From contig NZ_FCNX02000018.1 of assembly GCF_001544835.2 (NCBI RefSeq), positions 62,001 through 126,000 on the forward strand: 64,000 bases of DNA. Reading direction: 5' to 3'. Below, one piece after another: positions 24,731 through 33,323 of the stretch. Below the pieces are notes generated by a model, which was given only the letters and a program-made list of their open reading frames with translations, had not been told where the DNA came from and did no database searches. The DNA is from Caballeronia fortuita (lineage in GTDB: Bacteria > Pseudomonadota > Gammaproteobacteria > Burkholderiales > Burkholderiaceae). Each line of letters opens with the position of its first letter. Position 1 is the stretch's first letter. The translations under genes were made by a program, and so were the position numbers.

Positions 24731-25267
24731 ATGTCACGTCTTTCCCAGATCAACGTCAACGAAGCAACGGGCGTCACCGCCGACCTTTTCGCCGCCATCA
24801 AGAAGGCCGCGGGCAAGGTGCCGAACGCGTATGCGACCATCGGCACGCATAGCCCCGCCGCGCTGCGCGCCGCACTCGAAGGCGATGCGATTCTTGCGAA
24901 GAGCAGCATCGACAAGGCCGATGTTGAAGCGATCAAGCTCGCCGTCAGCGAACTCGTCGGCTGTGATTACTGTGCCGCCGCGCATACGCTCGTCGGGAAG
25001 ATGGTCGGGCTGTCGCAAACGGACACGCAGCAGATCCGCGCGGGCGAACCGACCGGCAACGCAAAGCGCGATGCGCTCGTGCGCTTCGTGCGGCATGTCA
25101 CGAGCACCACCGGTACGGTCGATGCGGCGCGGTTGAACGAAGTGCGCGAAGCGGGCTACTCGGAAGCGCAAGTGATCGACACGCTGTTCGCGATGAGCGT
25201 CATCAATTTCACGAACCTCGTGAACCGGGTGAACGATACGGCGATCGACTTTCCCCCGCTCGTCTAA
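24731..25267 (+). CDS. Carboxymuconolactone decarboxylase/AhpD-like peroxidase family protein
   Basis: 178 residues, all-alpha. The active site is E-L-V-G-C-D-Y-C-A-A-A-H, giving Cys78, Cys81 and His85, the AhpD disulfide and proton-relay set. Such proteins reduce peroxides or support peroxiredoxins using a thiol donor. The C-terminal NFTNLVNRVNDTAIDFP is typical of the peroxidase-related subgroup. Divergent from the LysR gene. Its stop overlaps that of the convergent slipin gene. Confidence 0.9.
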   Translation: MSRLSQINVNEATGVTADLFAAIKKAAGKVPNAYATIGTHSPAALRAALEGDAILAKSSIDKADVEAIKLAVSELVGCDYCAAAHTLVGKMVGLSQTDTQQIRAGEPTGNAKRDALVRFVRHVTSTTGTVDAARLNEVREAGYSEAQVIDTLFAMSVINFTNLVNRVNDTAIDFPPLV

Positions 25268-26037
25268 GTCTGCGCCGGGCCTTTGGTCAGCCGGTCGATG
25301 ACGGAGCTCACGATATCGACCGGCACCGGAAACACGATCGTCGAGTTCTTGTCGCCGGCTATCGATGTCAGCGTCTGCAAATAGCGCAACTGCATCGCCT
25401 GCGGTTGCTGGGCGAGCATCTGCGCGGCCTGCAACAGCTTTTCCGATGCCTGCAGCTCGCCTTCCGCATGAATGATCTTCGCGCGCCGCTCGCGCTCGGC
25501 TTCGGCCTGCCGGGCGATCGCGCGGATCATCGTTTCGTTGATGTCGACGTCCTTGATCTCCACGTTCGATACCTTGATGCCCCACGCGTCCGTCTGCGAA
25601 TCGAGCACGCGCTGGATGTCGGTATTGAGGCGCTCGCGCTCGGACAGCAGTTCGTCGAGTTCATGCTTGCCGAGAATCGCGCGTAACGTGGTCTGCGCAA
25701 GCTGGCTCGTCGCATCCAGAAAACGCGCGACCTGAATCACCGCCTTCTCCGGATCGACGACGCGAAAGTACACCACCGCGTTCACCTTCACCGACACGTT
25801 GTCGCGCGTGATGACGTCCTGCGGCGGCACGTCGAAGACGACGGTGCGCAGGTCCATCCGCACGACCTGCTGCACGACCGGAATGATCAGCACGAGGCCG
25901 GGCCCTTTCACCTTCCAGAAGCGCCCGAGCATGAACACGACGCCGCGCTCGTACTCGCGAAAGATGCGTACCGCCGACGCGACGATGAAGATGACGAGCG
26001 CGATCAGAATGCCGCTGAAACCGAAAGTAAGCCCCAT
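25264..26037 (-). CDS. Slipin family SPFH-domain membrane protein
   Basis: 257 residues. One N-terminal membrane helix (IALVIFIVASAVRIF) precedes a prohibitin-like SPFH domain (YERGVVFMLGRFWKVKGPG, then VDPEKAVIQVARFLDAT) and a coiled-coil tail rich in Ala/Glu. Slipins scaffold membrane microdomains and are cut or regulated by an NfeD partner. Here the NfeD gene is directly upstream, 2 bases away. ATG 26037 is used, with GAGG 8 bases before it; a TTG six bases earlier is less likely. Confidence 0.93.
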   Translation of the reverse strand: MGLTFGFSGILIALVIFIVASAVRIFREYERGVVFMLGRFWKVKGPGLVLIIPVVQQVVRMDLRTVVFDVPPQDVITRDNVSVKVNAVVYFRVVDPEKAVIQVARFLDATSQLAQTTLRAILGKHELDELLSERERLNTDIQRVLDSQTDAWGIKVSNVEIKDVDINETMIRAIARQAEAERERRAKIIHAEGELQASEKLLQAAQMLAQQPQAMQLRYLQTLTSIAGDKNSTIVFPVPVDIVSSVIDRLTKGPAQT

Positions 26038-26039
26038 TT

Positions 26040-27440
26040 TCAAGCCTCGTTGTGGATGTGTTCAGGAGTCTCGCGCGCGCCTTCGACCGGCTCGACGGTC
26101 AGCGTAAGGCCGTGACGCGAGATCACGCGCACGCGCGTGCCTTCTTGCGGCAACGTTCGCGCCGCGGCCGCCTGCACGCGCCAGCGTTCGCCGTGCACGC
26201 GCGCCCAGCCGCCGCCGGACTCTTGCGCCAGCATCACGCCGATCGTGCCTGGCATCGCTTCGCTTCCGCTCACGACGGGCCGCCTGCGCGCCTTGAGCGC
26301 GACGCCCGATACGGTGAACACGAAGAGCGCAGTCAAGAGCGCAAGCCCGGCGACGAGGCCGATGGGAATGCCGAAGCCCGGAACATCGGTATCGATCAGC
26401 ATGAGCGCGCCGATCGCGAACGCGACGATTCCGCCGATGCCGAGCGAGCCGAATGTCGGCAGAAACATTTCCGCGATCAGAAAGCCCATGCCGAGCACGA
26501 TCAATCCCAGTCCGACGTAACTGATCGGCAGGAGTTGCAGCGCGAACAATCCGACGAGCAGGCAGATCGCGCCCGCGACGCCCGGCAGCACCATGCCGGG
26601 ATTCGCGAACTCGAAGAAAAGGCCGTACATCCCGATCATCATCAGAATGAGCGCGACGCTCGGGTCGGTGATCGTCGCGAGAAAGCGGCTGCGCCAGTCG
26701 GGTTGAAGCACGACGAGCGGCGCCTGTTTCGTCGCCAGAGCGTGATCGCCGCTCGCGGTTTTGACATGCCGGCCGTCGAGTTTTGCGAGCAGATCGGGCA
26801 CGTCGCTGGCGGTCACGTCGATGACTTTCTGCTCCAGCGCTTCCGCCGCCGACAGCGCCACCGCATCGCGCACCGCGCTTTCAGCCCATTGAGCGTTGCG
26901 TCCGCGCAATTGCGCGAGGCCGCGTATGTAGGCGGCGGCGTCCTGCATCTGCTTACGCGTTTCGGTCGATTGCGATTCCGCGGTCGATGCCGCTTTGCCC
27001 TCGCGATCCGCCCCGCCGATGCCAAGTTGCACCGGCGATGCCGCGCCGAGGTTCGTGCCGGGCGCCATCGCCGCAATGTGGCTCGCATAGGTGATGTACG
27101 TGCCCGCGCTCGCGGCGCGCGCACCGCTCGGCGCGATGAACGCGGCCACCGGCACCGGCGAGCCGAGTATCGCCTGAATGATCGAGCGCATCGAGAGATC
27201 GAGTCCGCCGGGCGTATCGAGTTCAAGCACGGCGAGTTGCGCGTGCTCGTCGGCGGCGCGCGCGAGCGAACGCACGACGAAATCCGCGCTCGCCGGTCCG
27301 ATCGCGCCTTTCAGCGGAATCACGACGACGAGCGCGGGCGCGGGCGCCGCCACGACGCTCATCGGCGTGAACGCGAACGCGATCAGCAGCAGCGCGTCGC
27401 GCACACGCCTGCACAGCCACTCAGCGAGGTTCGTTTTCAT
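26040..27440 (-). CDS. NfeD-like membrane serine protease (ClpP class)
   Basis: 466 residues. Signal peptide to about 32, ClpP-like serine protease domain (about 36-240), four or five membrane helices (about 265-370), then a C-terminal OB-fold NfeD domain. The catalytic dyad is probably Ser111 in RAASAGTYI and Lys163 in ETRKQMQDAAAY, by analogy to Pyrococcus PH1510. It works with the slipin encoded next, the usual stomatin-STOPP pair. Start at ATG 27440. Confidence 0.92.
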   Translation of the reverse strand: MKTNLAEWLCRRVRDALLLIAFAFTPMSVVAAPAPALVVVIPLKGAIGPASADFVVRSLARAADEHAQLAVLELDTPGGLDLSMRSIIQAILGSPVPVAAFIAPSGARAASAGTYITYASHIAAMAPGTNLGAASPVQLGIGGADREGKAASTAESQSTETRKQMQDAAAYIRGLAQLRGRNAQWAESAVRDAVALSAAEALEQKVIDVTASDVPDLLAKLDGRHVKTASGDHALATKQAPLVVLQPDWRSRFLATITDPSVALILMMIGMYGLFFEFANPGMVLPGVAGAICLLVGLFALQLLPISYVGLGLIVLGMGFLIAEMFLPTFGSLGIGGIVAFAIGALMLIDTDVPGFGIPIGLVAGLALLTALFVFTVSGVALKARRRPVVSGSEAMPGTIGVMLAQESGGGWARVHGERWRVQAAAARTLPQEGTRVRVISRHGLTLTVEPVEGARETPEHIHNEA

Positions 27441-27516
27441 CGGCGAAAACCGCGGGCGCGCGGGCGCGGCGGTTCCTCGTGTTCGGTCCCTCTTCCAGCT
27501 TAGGTCAATTGCGAAA

Positions 27517-28011
27517 TCACGGCCGGCGCGTCGTTCGCCGCGTCGTTCGATCAATGATCTTTTCGACATCCGCAGTTTCGCCGAGTGCCGACACGAAGCG
27601 CGCCGTGTCGAAATCGCGGGACACGCAGCCGTCGAGATAGACGAACCGGCGCTGCAGCGTGATCCAGAGGCTCGTTTTTTCACGCCATTGCAGCGACGCG
27701 TTCAGCGAATTCAGGCGCCGCGTCACGCTTTCGGCAATTTCCTTGTCGTAGTCGTAGCTGTTCGAGAGACGGCAGCGGCCCGCGATCCAGCAGCTATTGC
27801 CGCGTTCGATGCGGTAATGCGCTTCGTCGAGCCACTCTTGCTCTGTTTCCAGCGGACCGGGCGGCGCGGGGCAATCGGCGATGGCGTTCGATACATGCAG
27901 GAATGGATCGTTGCCGCGGTTCTGGCGCTTATCGTCGGCGTTCGCGATGGATGGGGCCGCGGCGAGCACGGCCGCAAGCGCCAGCATTCTGTAAGCCGCG
28001 TTTGCTTTCAT
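27517..28011 (-). CDS. Conserved exported protein of unknown function
   Basis: 164 residues. A signal peptide (YRMLALAAVLAAAPSIANA) is followed by a mature part with four Cys (NAIADCPAPPGPL, NSCWIAGRCR, LDGCVSRD) that could form two disulfides in the periplasm. I recall similar proteins in Burkholderia but no named domain. The C-terminus is Arg/Thr-rich (DRTTRRTTRRP). Alone on the minus strand. Confidence 0.75.
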   Translation of the reverse strand: MKANAAYRMLALAAVLAAAPSIANADDKRQNRGNDPFLHVSNAIADCPAPPGPLETEQEWLDEAHYRIERGNSCWIAGRCRLSNSYDYDKEIAESVTRRLNSLNASLQWREKTSLWITLQRRFVYLDGCVSRDFDTARFVSALGETADVEKIIDRTTRRTTRRP

Positions 28012-28135
28012 CGTGCGCGCCTTCTATCGAGCCATCGTCCAATCAGGATAGTCCATCCGCGCGAATGAATTCGCGCGCGGGAAGCCGGTAAACTTGCAGC
28101 GTGGCGCATCGCCCAACTCCCGCACCGAGACCGAC

Positions 28136-28555
28136 ATGAAACAGGCACTCCACCATCTGACGGTCGCGACAGGCTCGCGCGGCCTGCACGAAGTCACCCG
28201 CGAGATCGATCGCTGGATCGACCTTCAGGACATCCGCACCGGTTTGCTCACGCTGTTTTGCCGGCATACATCGGCGTCGCTGCTGATTCAGGAAAACGCC
28301 GACCCCGACGTGCGCGTCGACCTCGAACGCTATTTCGAAGCGGTCGCGCCGGAAGCGCCGGGCCGTTACGTACACGACACGGAAGGCCCCGACGACATGC
28401 CCGCGCACCTGCGCACCGCGCTCACGACCGTGCAGCTATCGATTCCGGTCGAAGCCGGCCGCATGGTGCTCGGCACGTGGCAAGGCATCTATGTGTTCGA
28501 ACATCGGACGGCGCAGCACCAGCGCGAACTCGTCTTGCATCTGATCGGCGAGTGA
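28136..28555 (+). CDS. YjbQ family (UPF0047) protein
   Basis: 139 residues, YjbQ/UPF0047 fold. Motifs are LLTLFCRHTSASLLIQENAD, HDTEGPDDMPAH and GTWQGIYVFEHR. E. coli YjbQ has weak thiamine-phosphate synthase activity, and the true role is unsettled. It starts at ATG 28136. Its 3' end contains the predicted -35 element of the ATCase gene downstream. Confidence 0.9.
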   Translation: MKQALHHLTVATGSRGLHEVTREIDRWIDLQDIRTGLLTLFCRHTSASLLIQENADPDVRVDLERYFEAVAPEAPGRYVHDTEGPDDMPAHLRTALTTVQLSIPVEAGRMVLGTWQGIYVFEHRTAQHQRELVLHLIGE

Positions 28556-28579
28556 CCTAATATACGCACCGCGTATATT
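28535..28579 (+). promoter_or_regulatory. Promoter and palindromic operator of the HTH-ATCase gene
   Basis: TTGCAT (28535-28540), a 17-base spacer and TAATAT (28558-28563) make a strong sigma70 promoter. A perfect palindrome with arms AATATACGC (28559-28567) and GCGTATATT (28571-28579) and a 3-base centre covers the -10 element and the expected start of transcription. The ribosome site AGGAG follows at 28581-28585. A protein bound here would block transcription. Confidence 0.75.
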
Positions 28580-28593
28580 CAGGAGCGGTGACG

Positions 28594-29877
28594 GTGACTA
28601 CGGGACTTCAGCAGCAGACCATTCTTCGCGACGCCATGCGGCGTCTGAACATGACCCGCGATGCGTTTGCGGCACGCATCGGCGTTTCGCGGCGCGCGCT
28701 CGATACGTGGCTTTTACCGGACGAGTCGCCGGAATCGCGAGCAATGCCGGAAATCGCTGCGCGCTACGTCGGCGAAATCCTCGGCGGCCTGCCAGAGACT
28801 GGAACATATACGCAAAGCGCACATCAGACCATCGAGTTCGAGGGCCGGCCGCAACTGGTGTCCATCGATCAGTTTTCGCGCGAATCGGCCGAGGCGCTGT
28901 TCCGCACGGCTGACATGATGCAGCCTATCGCGCGGCGCAAGAAGATCACGCGCGTGCTCGAAGGTGCGGTGCTCGCCAATCTGTTCTTCGAGGCAAGCAC
29001 GCGCACTCGCGTAAGCTTCGGCGCGGCGTTCGCGCGGCTCGGCGGCTCCGTGTGCGACACGACCGGTTTCACGTTCTCGTCAATGGCGAAGGGCGAATCG
29101 ATCTACGACACGAGCCGCGTCATCAGCGGTTACGCGGATGCGATCGTCGTGCGGCATCCGGAGCAAGGCTCGGTTGCGGAGTTCGCGCGCGCGACGAACA
29201 TACCCGTCATCAACGCCGGCGACGGCCCCGGCGAGCATCCGAGTCAGGCGCTGCTCGATCTCTATACGATCCAGCGCGAATTCTCACGTCTCGGCAAGAT
29301 CGTCGACGGCGCCCATATCGCGATGGTCGGCGACCTCAAGTACGGCCGCACCGTGCACTCGCTCGCCAAGCTGCTTTCGCTTTACAAGGGGCTCAAGTTC
29401 ACGCTCGTCTCGCCGGGTTCGCTGGAGATGCCGGCGCATATCATCGAGCGCATCGGGCGCGGCGATCATGTGATCGAACAGACGACGGACCTACGCGCGG
29501 GTCTCGCGGGCGCGGACGTCGTCTACGCAACGCGCATCCAGAAAGAGCGTTTCGCCGACGAATCCATCGAAGGCTACACGCCGGATTTCCAGATCAACCA
29601 GGCGCTCGTCGACGATGTATGCGGACGCGACACGCTCATCATGCATCCGTTGCCGCGCGACAGCCGCCCCGGCGCGAACGATCTCGCCACCGACCTGAAC
29701 CACGACTCGCGCCTCGCGATCTTCCGTCAGACCGACAACGGCATCGCGATTCGCATGGCAATCTTCGCGGTGCTGCTCGGCGTCGAACACCAGGTGCGTC
29801 ATTCGATGCGCGATGCCGCGTGGAAGTCTCCCGCTTCGATAGGCCCGGACGACGCGGTGTTCCATGGCTTCGATTAA
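28594..29877 (+). CDS. pyrB: Aspartate carbamoyltransferase with N-terminal helix-turn-helix extension
   Basis: 427 residues; ordinary catalytic chains are near 310. Residues about 5-65 form an HTH-like domain (TILRDAMRRLNMTRDAFAAR, IGVSRRALDTWLLP). The catalytic part follows with the carbamoyl-phosphate loop STRTR (135-139), SMAKGES (163-169) and MHPLPRDSR. It condenses carbamoyl phosphate and aspartate in pyrimidine synthesis. GTG 28594 is preferred over GTG 28588 because AGGAG is 8 bases away. I recall similar extended ATCases in other Betaproteobacteria. The HTH call rests on sequence pattern only, and the C-terminal ~30 residues are also extra. Confidence 0.88.
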   Translation: MTTGLQQQTILRDAMRRLNMTRDAFAARIGVSRRALDTWLLPDESPESRAMPEIAARYVGEILGGLPETGTYTQSAHQTIEFEGRPQLVSIDQFSRESAEALFRTADMMQPIARRKKITRVLEGAVLANLFFEASTRTRVSFGAAFARLGGSVCDTTGFTFSSMAKGESIYDTSRVISGYADAIVVRHPEQGSVAEFARATNIPVINAGDGPGEHPSQALLDLYTIQREFSRLGKIVDGAHIAMVGDLKYGRTVHSLAKLLSLYKGLKFTLVSPGSLEMPAHIIERIGRGDHVIEQTTDLRAGLAGADVVYATRIQKERFADESIEGYTPDFQINQALVDDVCGRDTLIMHPLPRDSRPGANDLATDLNHDSRLAIFRQTDNGIAIRMAIFAVLLGVEHQVRHSMRDAAWKSPASIGPDDAVFHGFD

Positions 29878-29971
29878 TACGTTTTTTACGCGTCGTCACC
29901 GTATCTTCGCGTGCTGTTGATATCCGGTGGCCTATGCTTCTACACAGAAAAAACGTGATGGAGCAACGGTC

Positions 29972-30304
29972 ATGGACATGTCGCTTGCGCGGGTGGCGAG
30001 CCGCCGAATCTCGCGCGATGTAACGTTCGGCCCGTGTCAGCGTGTGCGCGTGCTGGCGTCGGCCCGTTTCGCGGACAACGACGTTTCGCGGGAACGCATA
30101 CGCGCACTGTTTCATTCGCCGCTCGGCATTTACGTGAGTCAGGCACAACGTGAAGGCTGCGAACTTCGCCTCGAATTCGATACGGCCAGCGAAGACCTCG
30201 CCTTCACGCTGCGCACGTTGAAACGCGTGCTGCCGGAAGCGCGTGTCGAACGGATTGCACCGCGCGTGTTCGCGCATCGGGTGGAGATGCGCGACGCGGG
30301 TTGA
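29972..30304 (+). CDS. Hypothetical protein (110 aa)
   Basis: No family recognised. Basic, soluble, with no signal peptide. It reads RVRVLASARFADNDVSRERI, then HSPLGIYVSQAQREGCELRL and TLRTLKRVLPEARVERIAPR, consistent with a small alpha/beta domain of the ferredoxin-like kind. ATG 29972 follows a GGAG site. Its end is only 6 bases from the end of the convergent antitoxin gene. Confidence 0.65.
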   Translation: MDMSLARVASRRISRDVTFGPCQRVRVLASARFADNDVSRERIRALFHSPLGIYVSQAQREGCELRLEFDTASEDLAFTLRTLKRVLPEARVERIAPRVFAHRVEMRDAG

Positions 30305-30310
30305 ACGCGA

Positions 30311-30490
30311 TCATGTAACAGGAGGCTGGTCTGCCATTTGCCCTTCGCGCTCATACAGGGCGGCCGGTCTCATTTGCCTGATCTCGTCGTCGCTAAGCTC
30401 CCACGTGTCCGGATCCAATGCGATACCCCGGTTGATCTCCGCGTCCTCCTCGTCAGTGGGGAGGATGAGCCCGTTATACATTTGCACCAT
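30311..30490 (-). CDS. Short BrnA-like antitoxin
   Basis: 59 residues. It opens MVQMYNGLILPTDEEDAEIN and continues IALDPDTWELSDDEIRQMRP, the N-terminal signature of BrnA antitoxins. Ordinary BrnA proteins go on for another 35-45 residues with a ribbon-helix-helix (DUF4415) DNA-binding end. Here the frame stops after QPPVT, so that domain is absent. ATG 30490 overlaps the end of brnT by 17 bases, the normal toxin-antitoxin order for BrnT/BrnA, and has AAGG just upstream. It may neutralise toxin without binding DNA. Confidence 0.75.
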   Translation of the reverse strand: MVQMYNGLILPTDEEDAEINRGIALDPDTWELSDDEIRQMRPAALYEREGQMADQPPVT

Positions 30491-30749
30491 ATTGCCTTAC
30501 CTCTCTTTTGTTGGCGCGGCGCAGGCTGATAATGCGTCGCGCTTCGTTCCTAAGCGTGTAAACCACGCAAAACATAAGGCCGCGAATAGGCACGATGGCA
30601 ACTTCGCGAACCTCTCCATAATCTCGACGACCATCTACCTTCGGCACGATACGGTGCCACTCAATCTCCCCCGCAAGCTGAAGCGACACACCATGCTGAA
30701 GCCGATTGATCGCGTCCTTCAACGGGTCAAACGTGATGTCGAAGTGCAT
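30474..30749 (-). CDS. brnT: BrnT family toxin
   Basis: 91 residues, RelE-like ribonuclease fold. Family marks are ITFDPLKDAINRLQHGVSL, VDGRRDYGEVREVAIVPI and RRIISLRRANKREVRQY. BrnT cuts RNA and stops translation when not bound by its antitoxin. GC content and codon choice (many ATA/TTA-type codons around it) are lower than in neighbours, suggesting acquisition. It overlaps the antitoxin gene. A perfect palindrome lies 51-70 bases upstream. Confidence 0.92.
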   Translation of the reverse strand: MHFDITFDPLKDAINRLQHGVSLQLAGEIEWHRIVPKVDGRRDYGEVREVAIVPIRGLMFCVVYTLRNEARRIISLRRANKREVRQYGANV

Positions 30750-30799
30750 TCATTGTGGTTCCCGGAAGTAGAAGTGACAAGGCGCGAAACGTCTGATTC

Positions 30800-30819
30800 T
30801 CGGATTACGATTAATCCGA
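30800..30819. promoter_or_regulatory. Palindrome upstream of brnT
   Basis: Arms TCGGATTA (30800-30807) and TAATCCGA (30812-30819) with a CGAT centre form a perfect 20-base dyad, about 50 bases upstream of the brnT start. Toxin-antitoxin operons are usually autoregulated at such sites. It could also be a 3' hairpin of the diphosphatase gene, but there is no T-run. Confidence 0.5.
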
Positions 30820-30859
30820 ACTGCGAACGATTTCGCGTCCCTTCATTCTTCCGAAGACC

Positions 30860-31630
30860 TCATGGCTTTTCTATAGACCGATCGGCCAACGAGCACGTGT
30901 GATCCTGAAGCTCCTCGGACGACGCCCAGTCGCCGGGCTGCACATGATCGTTGAGCAGAAAGAACGCGTGCGCGCCATCGCTGCGCGCCGCGCCGACGAG
31001 CAGCAGCGTCTGCTCGCCCATCGTCTGACCGCGGCGCGCGGCATACGGCGCGACGAGCTTGAAAGGATCGGTGTGAGCGAGATCGGCATCGTCGATACGC
31101 ATCGCGCTATACACATGACCGCGCAATCGCACGGGCAACGGCTGCCATTCCGTGCCGATGCCGGGCCCCACTTCGCGCAGCGTGCGTGCGACGTCGGGCG
31201 CAATGCAATCGACATGAATGTGCAACTGATTCTGCGTGCGCCCGCTCGCCGAATTGATCGCGAGCGAGACCTCGTCGCGCGGCAGCGTCCGGCCCAACGC
31301 GCGATCGACATAGACACGCGCATTCCACGCGTCGCGGAAATAGTTCGGCGCATCGGGCGCGAGCAGTTCGGGACTCTCGATGCCGCTCACGCGTACGGTC
31401 GGAATCAGCAGATATTGCGCGATGCCGACGATGTCCTTCAGCACCGCATAGCCGCCCGCGAGATTCACGTCCGCGCATTTCTGCCGGACCTGCGCGCCCT
31501 CGGCGGCCGGCTCGCAGTAGTCGTGGACGATGTGCCACAACGCGTTCGGATCGGCCGCGCACGCAAGCGGAAAACAAAGCGCGCCAAGCGCGGCGAGACG
31601 GCGAAGTGATTGCGGAATGTTCATTGGCAT
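30860..31630 (-). CDS. cdh: CDP-diacylglycerol diphosphatase
   Basis: 256 residues. An N-terminal hydrophobic signal or anchor (LRRLAALGALCFPLACAA) leads to the Cdh domain. The HIT-like catalytic motif is H-I-H-V-D-C (His137, His139), preceded by INSASGRTQNQL. The enzyme splits CDP-diacylglycerol into CMP and phosphatidate at the periplasmic face of the inner membrane. Two in-frame ATGs, 31630 and 31624, are equally possible. Single-gene unit. Confidence 0.9.
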   Translation of the reverse strand: MPMNIPQSLRRLAALGALCFPLACAADPNALWHIVHDYCEPAAEGAQVRQKCADVNLAGGYAVLKDIVGIAQYLLIPTVRVSGIESPELLAPDAPNYFRDAWNARVYVDRALGRTLPRDEVSLAINSASGRTQNQLHIHVDCIAPDVARTLREVGPGIGTEWQPLPVRLRGHVYSAMRIDDADLAHTDPFKLVAPYAARRGQTMGEQTLLLVGAARSDGAHAFFLLNDHVQPGDWASSEELQDHTCSLADRSIEKP

Positions 31631-31753
31631 GATCGGGCAGCGCGAAAGAGTAGCCAGCCTGCCGGATTATGCTTGCACGCGTGTGAATGCGTCGAAACAT
31701 GACGAAGCCCCGCATTGAAACCGACGCGGGGCTTTCGTCGAGCGGCGCGCGAA

Positions 31754-33217
31754 TCAGGCTGCTTCGGCGCGATTCACCGGATGCGGTTCCTTCAGCTTGT
31801 TCGCCACGCGCGCCGCCTCGAAGTACGAGGCGTCCGGCGGACGCTTCAGATACTGCCCCGCGCCGCGCTCTGCACGCAGATCGCCGTCGACCCACGCGAG
31901 CGCGCCGCGCGTGAGCGTATGCGTCGCGACGCCTTGCACTTCCATGCCTTCGAAGACGTTGAAATCGACTTTCTGATGATGCGTCTTCACCGAAATCGTG
32001 CGCGTCGCGTTGGGATCCCAGACGACGAGATCGGCATCCGCGCCCACTTGCACCGCGCCCTTTCGCGGATAGAGATTGAAGATCTGCGCCGCGTTCGCCG
32101 ACGTGATGCGCACGAACTCGTTGGGCGTGAGACGTCCCATGTTGACGCCGTGATGCCAAAGCACCGACATGCGATCCTCGACCCCGCCGCAGCCGTTCGG
32201 GATCTTCGTGAAATCTTCGCGGCCCATGGCCTTTTGCGATGCGCAGAACACGCAATGATCGGTCGCCGTCGTGTGAAGCTGGCCCGATTGCAGCCCGCGC
32301 CACAACGCTTCGCGATGCTCGCTCGTGCGGAACGGCGGGCTCATCACGTGCGCGGCGGCGCGCGTCCAGTCGGGATCGCGATACACCGATTCATCGATCA
32401 CGAGATGACCGGGCAGCACTTCACCGAAAACGCGCAGCCCTTCGTTGCGCGCCTTCGCAATGACGTCGACGGCATCTTTCGCCGATACGTGAACGATGTA
32501 GAGCGGCACGCCGAGCACTTGCGCGATGCGGATCGCGCGATTGGCCGCCTCGCCTTCCACTTCCGGCGGCCGCGACAGCGGATGCGCCTCCGGTCCTTTG
32601 AAACCTTTCGCGAGCAGTTGCTTTTGCAGCTGAAAGACGAGCTCGCCGTTTTCGGCGTGGACGGTCGGCAGCGCGCCGAGTTCGAGCGAGCGCGTGAAGC
32701 TGTTCACGAGCACTTCGTCGTCGGCCATGATTGCGTTCTTGTAGGCCATGAAGTGCTTGAAGCTCGATACGCCGTGTTCGTGCACGAGCAGGCCCATGTC
32801 GCGATGCACGGACTCGTCCCACCATGTCACTGCGACGTGAAAGCCATAATCCGCCGATGCTTTTTCGGCCCAGCCGCGCCATTCCCTGAATGCGTCCATG
32901 AGCGGTTGCCTGGGACTCGGAATCACGAAGTCGATGATGCTCGTCGTGCCGCCCGACAGACCGGCGGCAGTGCCGGTGTAGAAGTCGTCGCTGGCGGTCG
33001 TGCCCATGAAGGGCAGTTCCATGTGCGTGTGCGGATCGATGCCGCCTGGCATTACGTATTGGCCGCCTGCGTCGATGATTTGCGTATCGGGAGGGGCTTC
33101 CAGGTCGGCACCGATGGCGAGGATGGTGCCGCCGGCTTGCGGGTCTGCGCAGAGGACATCGGCGCGGTAGGTGCGGTCAGCGTCGATGATGGTGCCGCCG
33201 CGGATTAATGTTGGCAT
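31754..33217 (-). CDS. hydA: Dihydropyrimidinase (D-hydantoinase)
   Basis: 487 residues, amidohydrolase fold. The metal ligands are His63 and His65 in GGIDPHTHMEL, the carboxylated Lys160 in FKHFMAYKNA, and later His in VHAENGEL and IVHVSAKD and Asp in TTATDHCVF. It opens the ring of dihydrouracil and dihydrothymine, step two of reductive pyrimidine catabolism. GGAGG precedes ATG 33217. It lies downstream of the permease, PreA, PreT and ureidopropionase genes on the same strand but is cut off from them by a ~600 bp fold-back repeat. Confidence 0.93.
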   Translation of the reverse strand: MPTLIRGGTIIDADRTYRADVLCADPQAGGTILAIGADLEAPPDTQIIDAGGQYVMPGGIDPHTHMELPFMGTTASDDFYTGTAAGLSGGTTSIIDFVIPSPRQPLMDAFREWRGWAEKASADYGFHVAVTWWDESVHRDMGLLVHEHGVSSFKHFMAYKNAIMADDEVLVNSFTRSLELGALPTVHAENGELVFQLQKQLLAKGFKGPEAHPLSRPPEVEGEAANRAIRIAQVLGVPLYIVHVSAKDAVDVIAKARNEGLRVFGEVLPGHLVIDESVYRDPDWTRAAAHVMSPPFRTSEHREALWRGLQSGQLHTTATDHCVFCASQKAMGREDFTKIPNGCGGVEDRMSVLWHHGVNMGRLTPNEFVRITSANAAQIFNLYPRKGAVQVGADADLVVWDPNATRTISVKTHHQKVDFNVFEGMEVQGVATHTLTRGALAWVDGDLRAERGAGQYLKRPPDASYFEAARVANKLKEPHPVNRAEAA

Positions 33218-33249
33218 TTGAGTGTCCCTCCGGTTGTTTGTTGCCTCTT

Positions 33250-33302
33250 GCTTTCGCTTTCGCTTTCGCTTTTGCGTTTGCTTTCGCTTTTGCGTTCGCT
33301 TC
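33250..33302. repeat. Degenerate GCTTTC hexamer repeat
   Basis: Tandem units of GCTTTC/GCTTTT/GCGTTC fill 33250-33302, just upstream of the hydantoinase start. It is a low-complexity, pyrimidine-rich tract on the plus strand (purine-rich in the hydA mRNA). Confidence 0.7.
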
Positions 33303-33323
33303 GCGGAATCCTGTAATCGTGTT

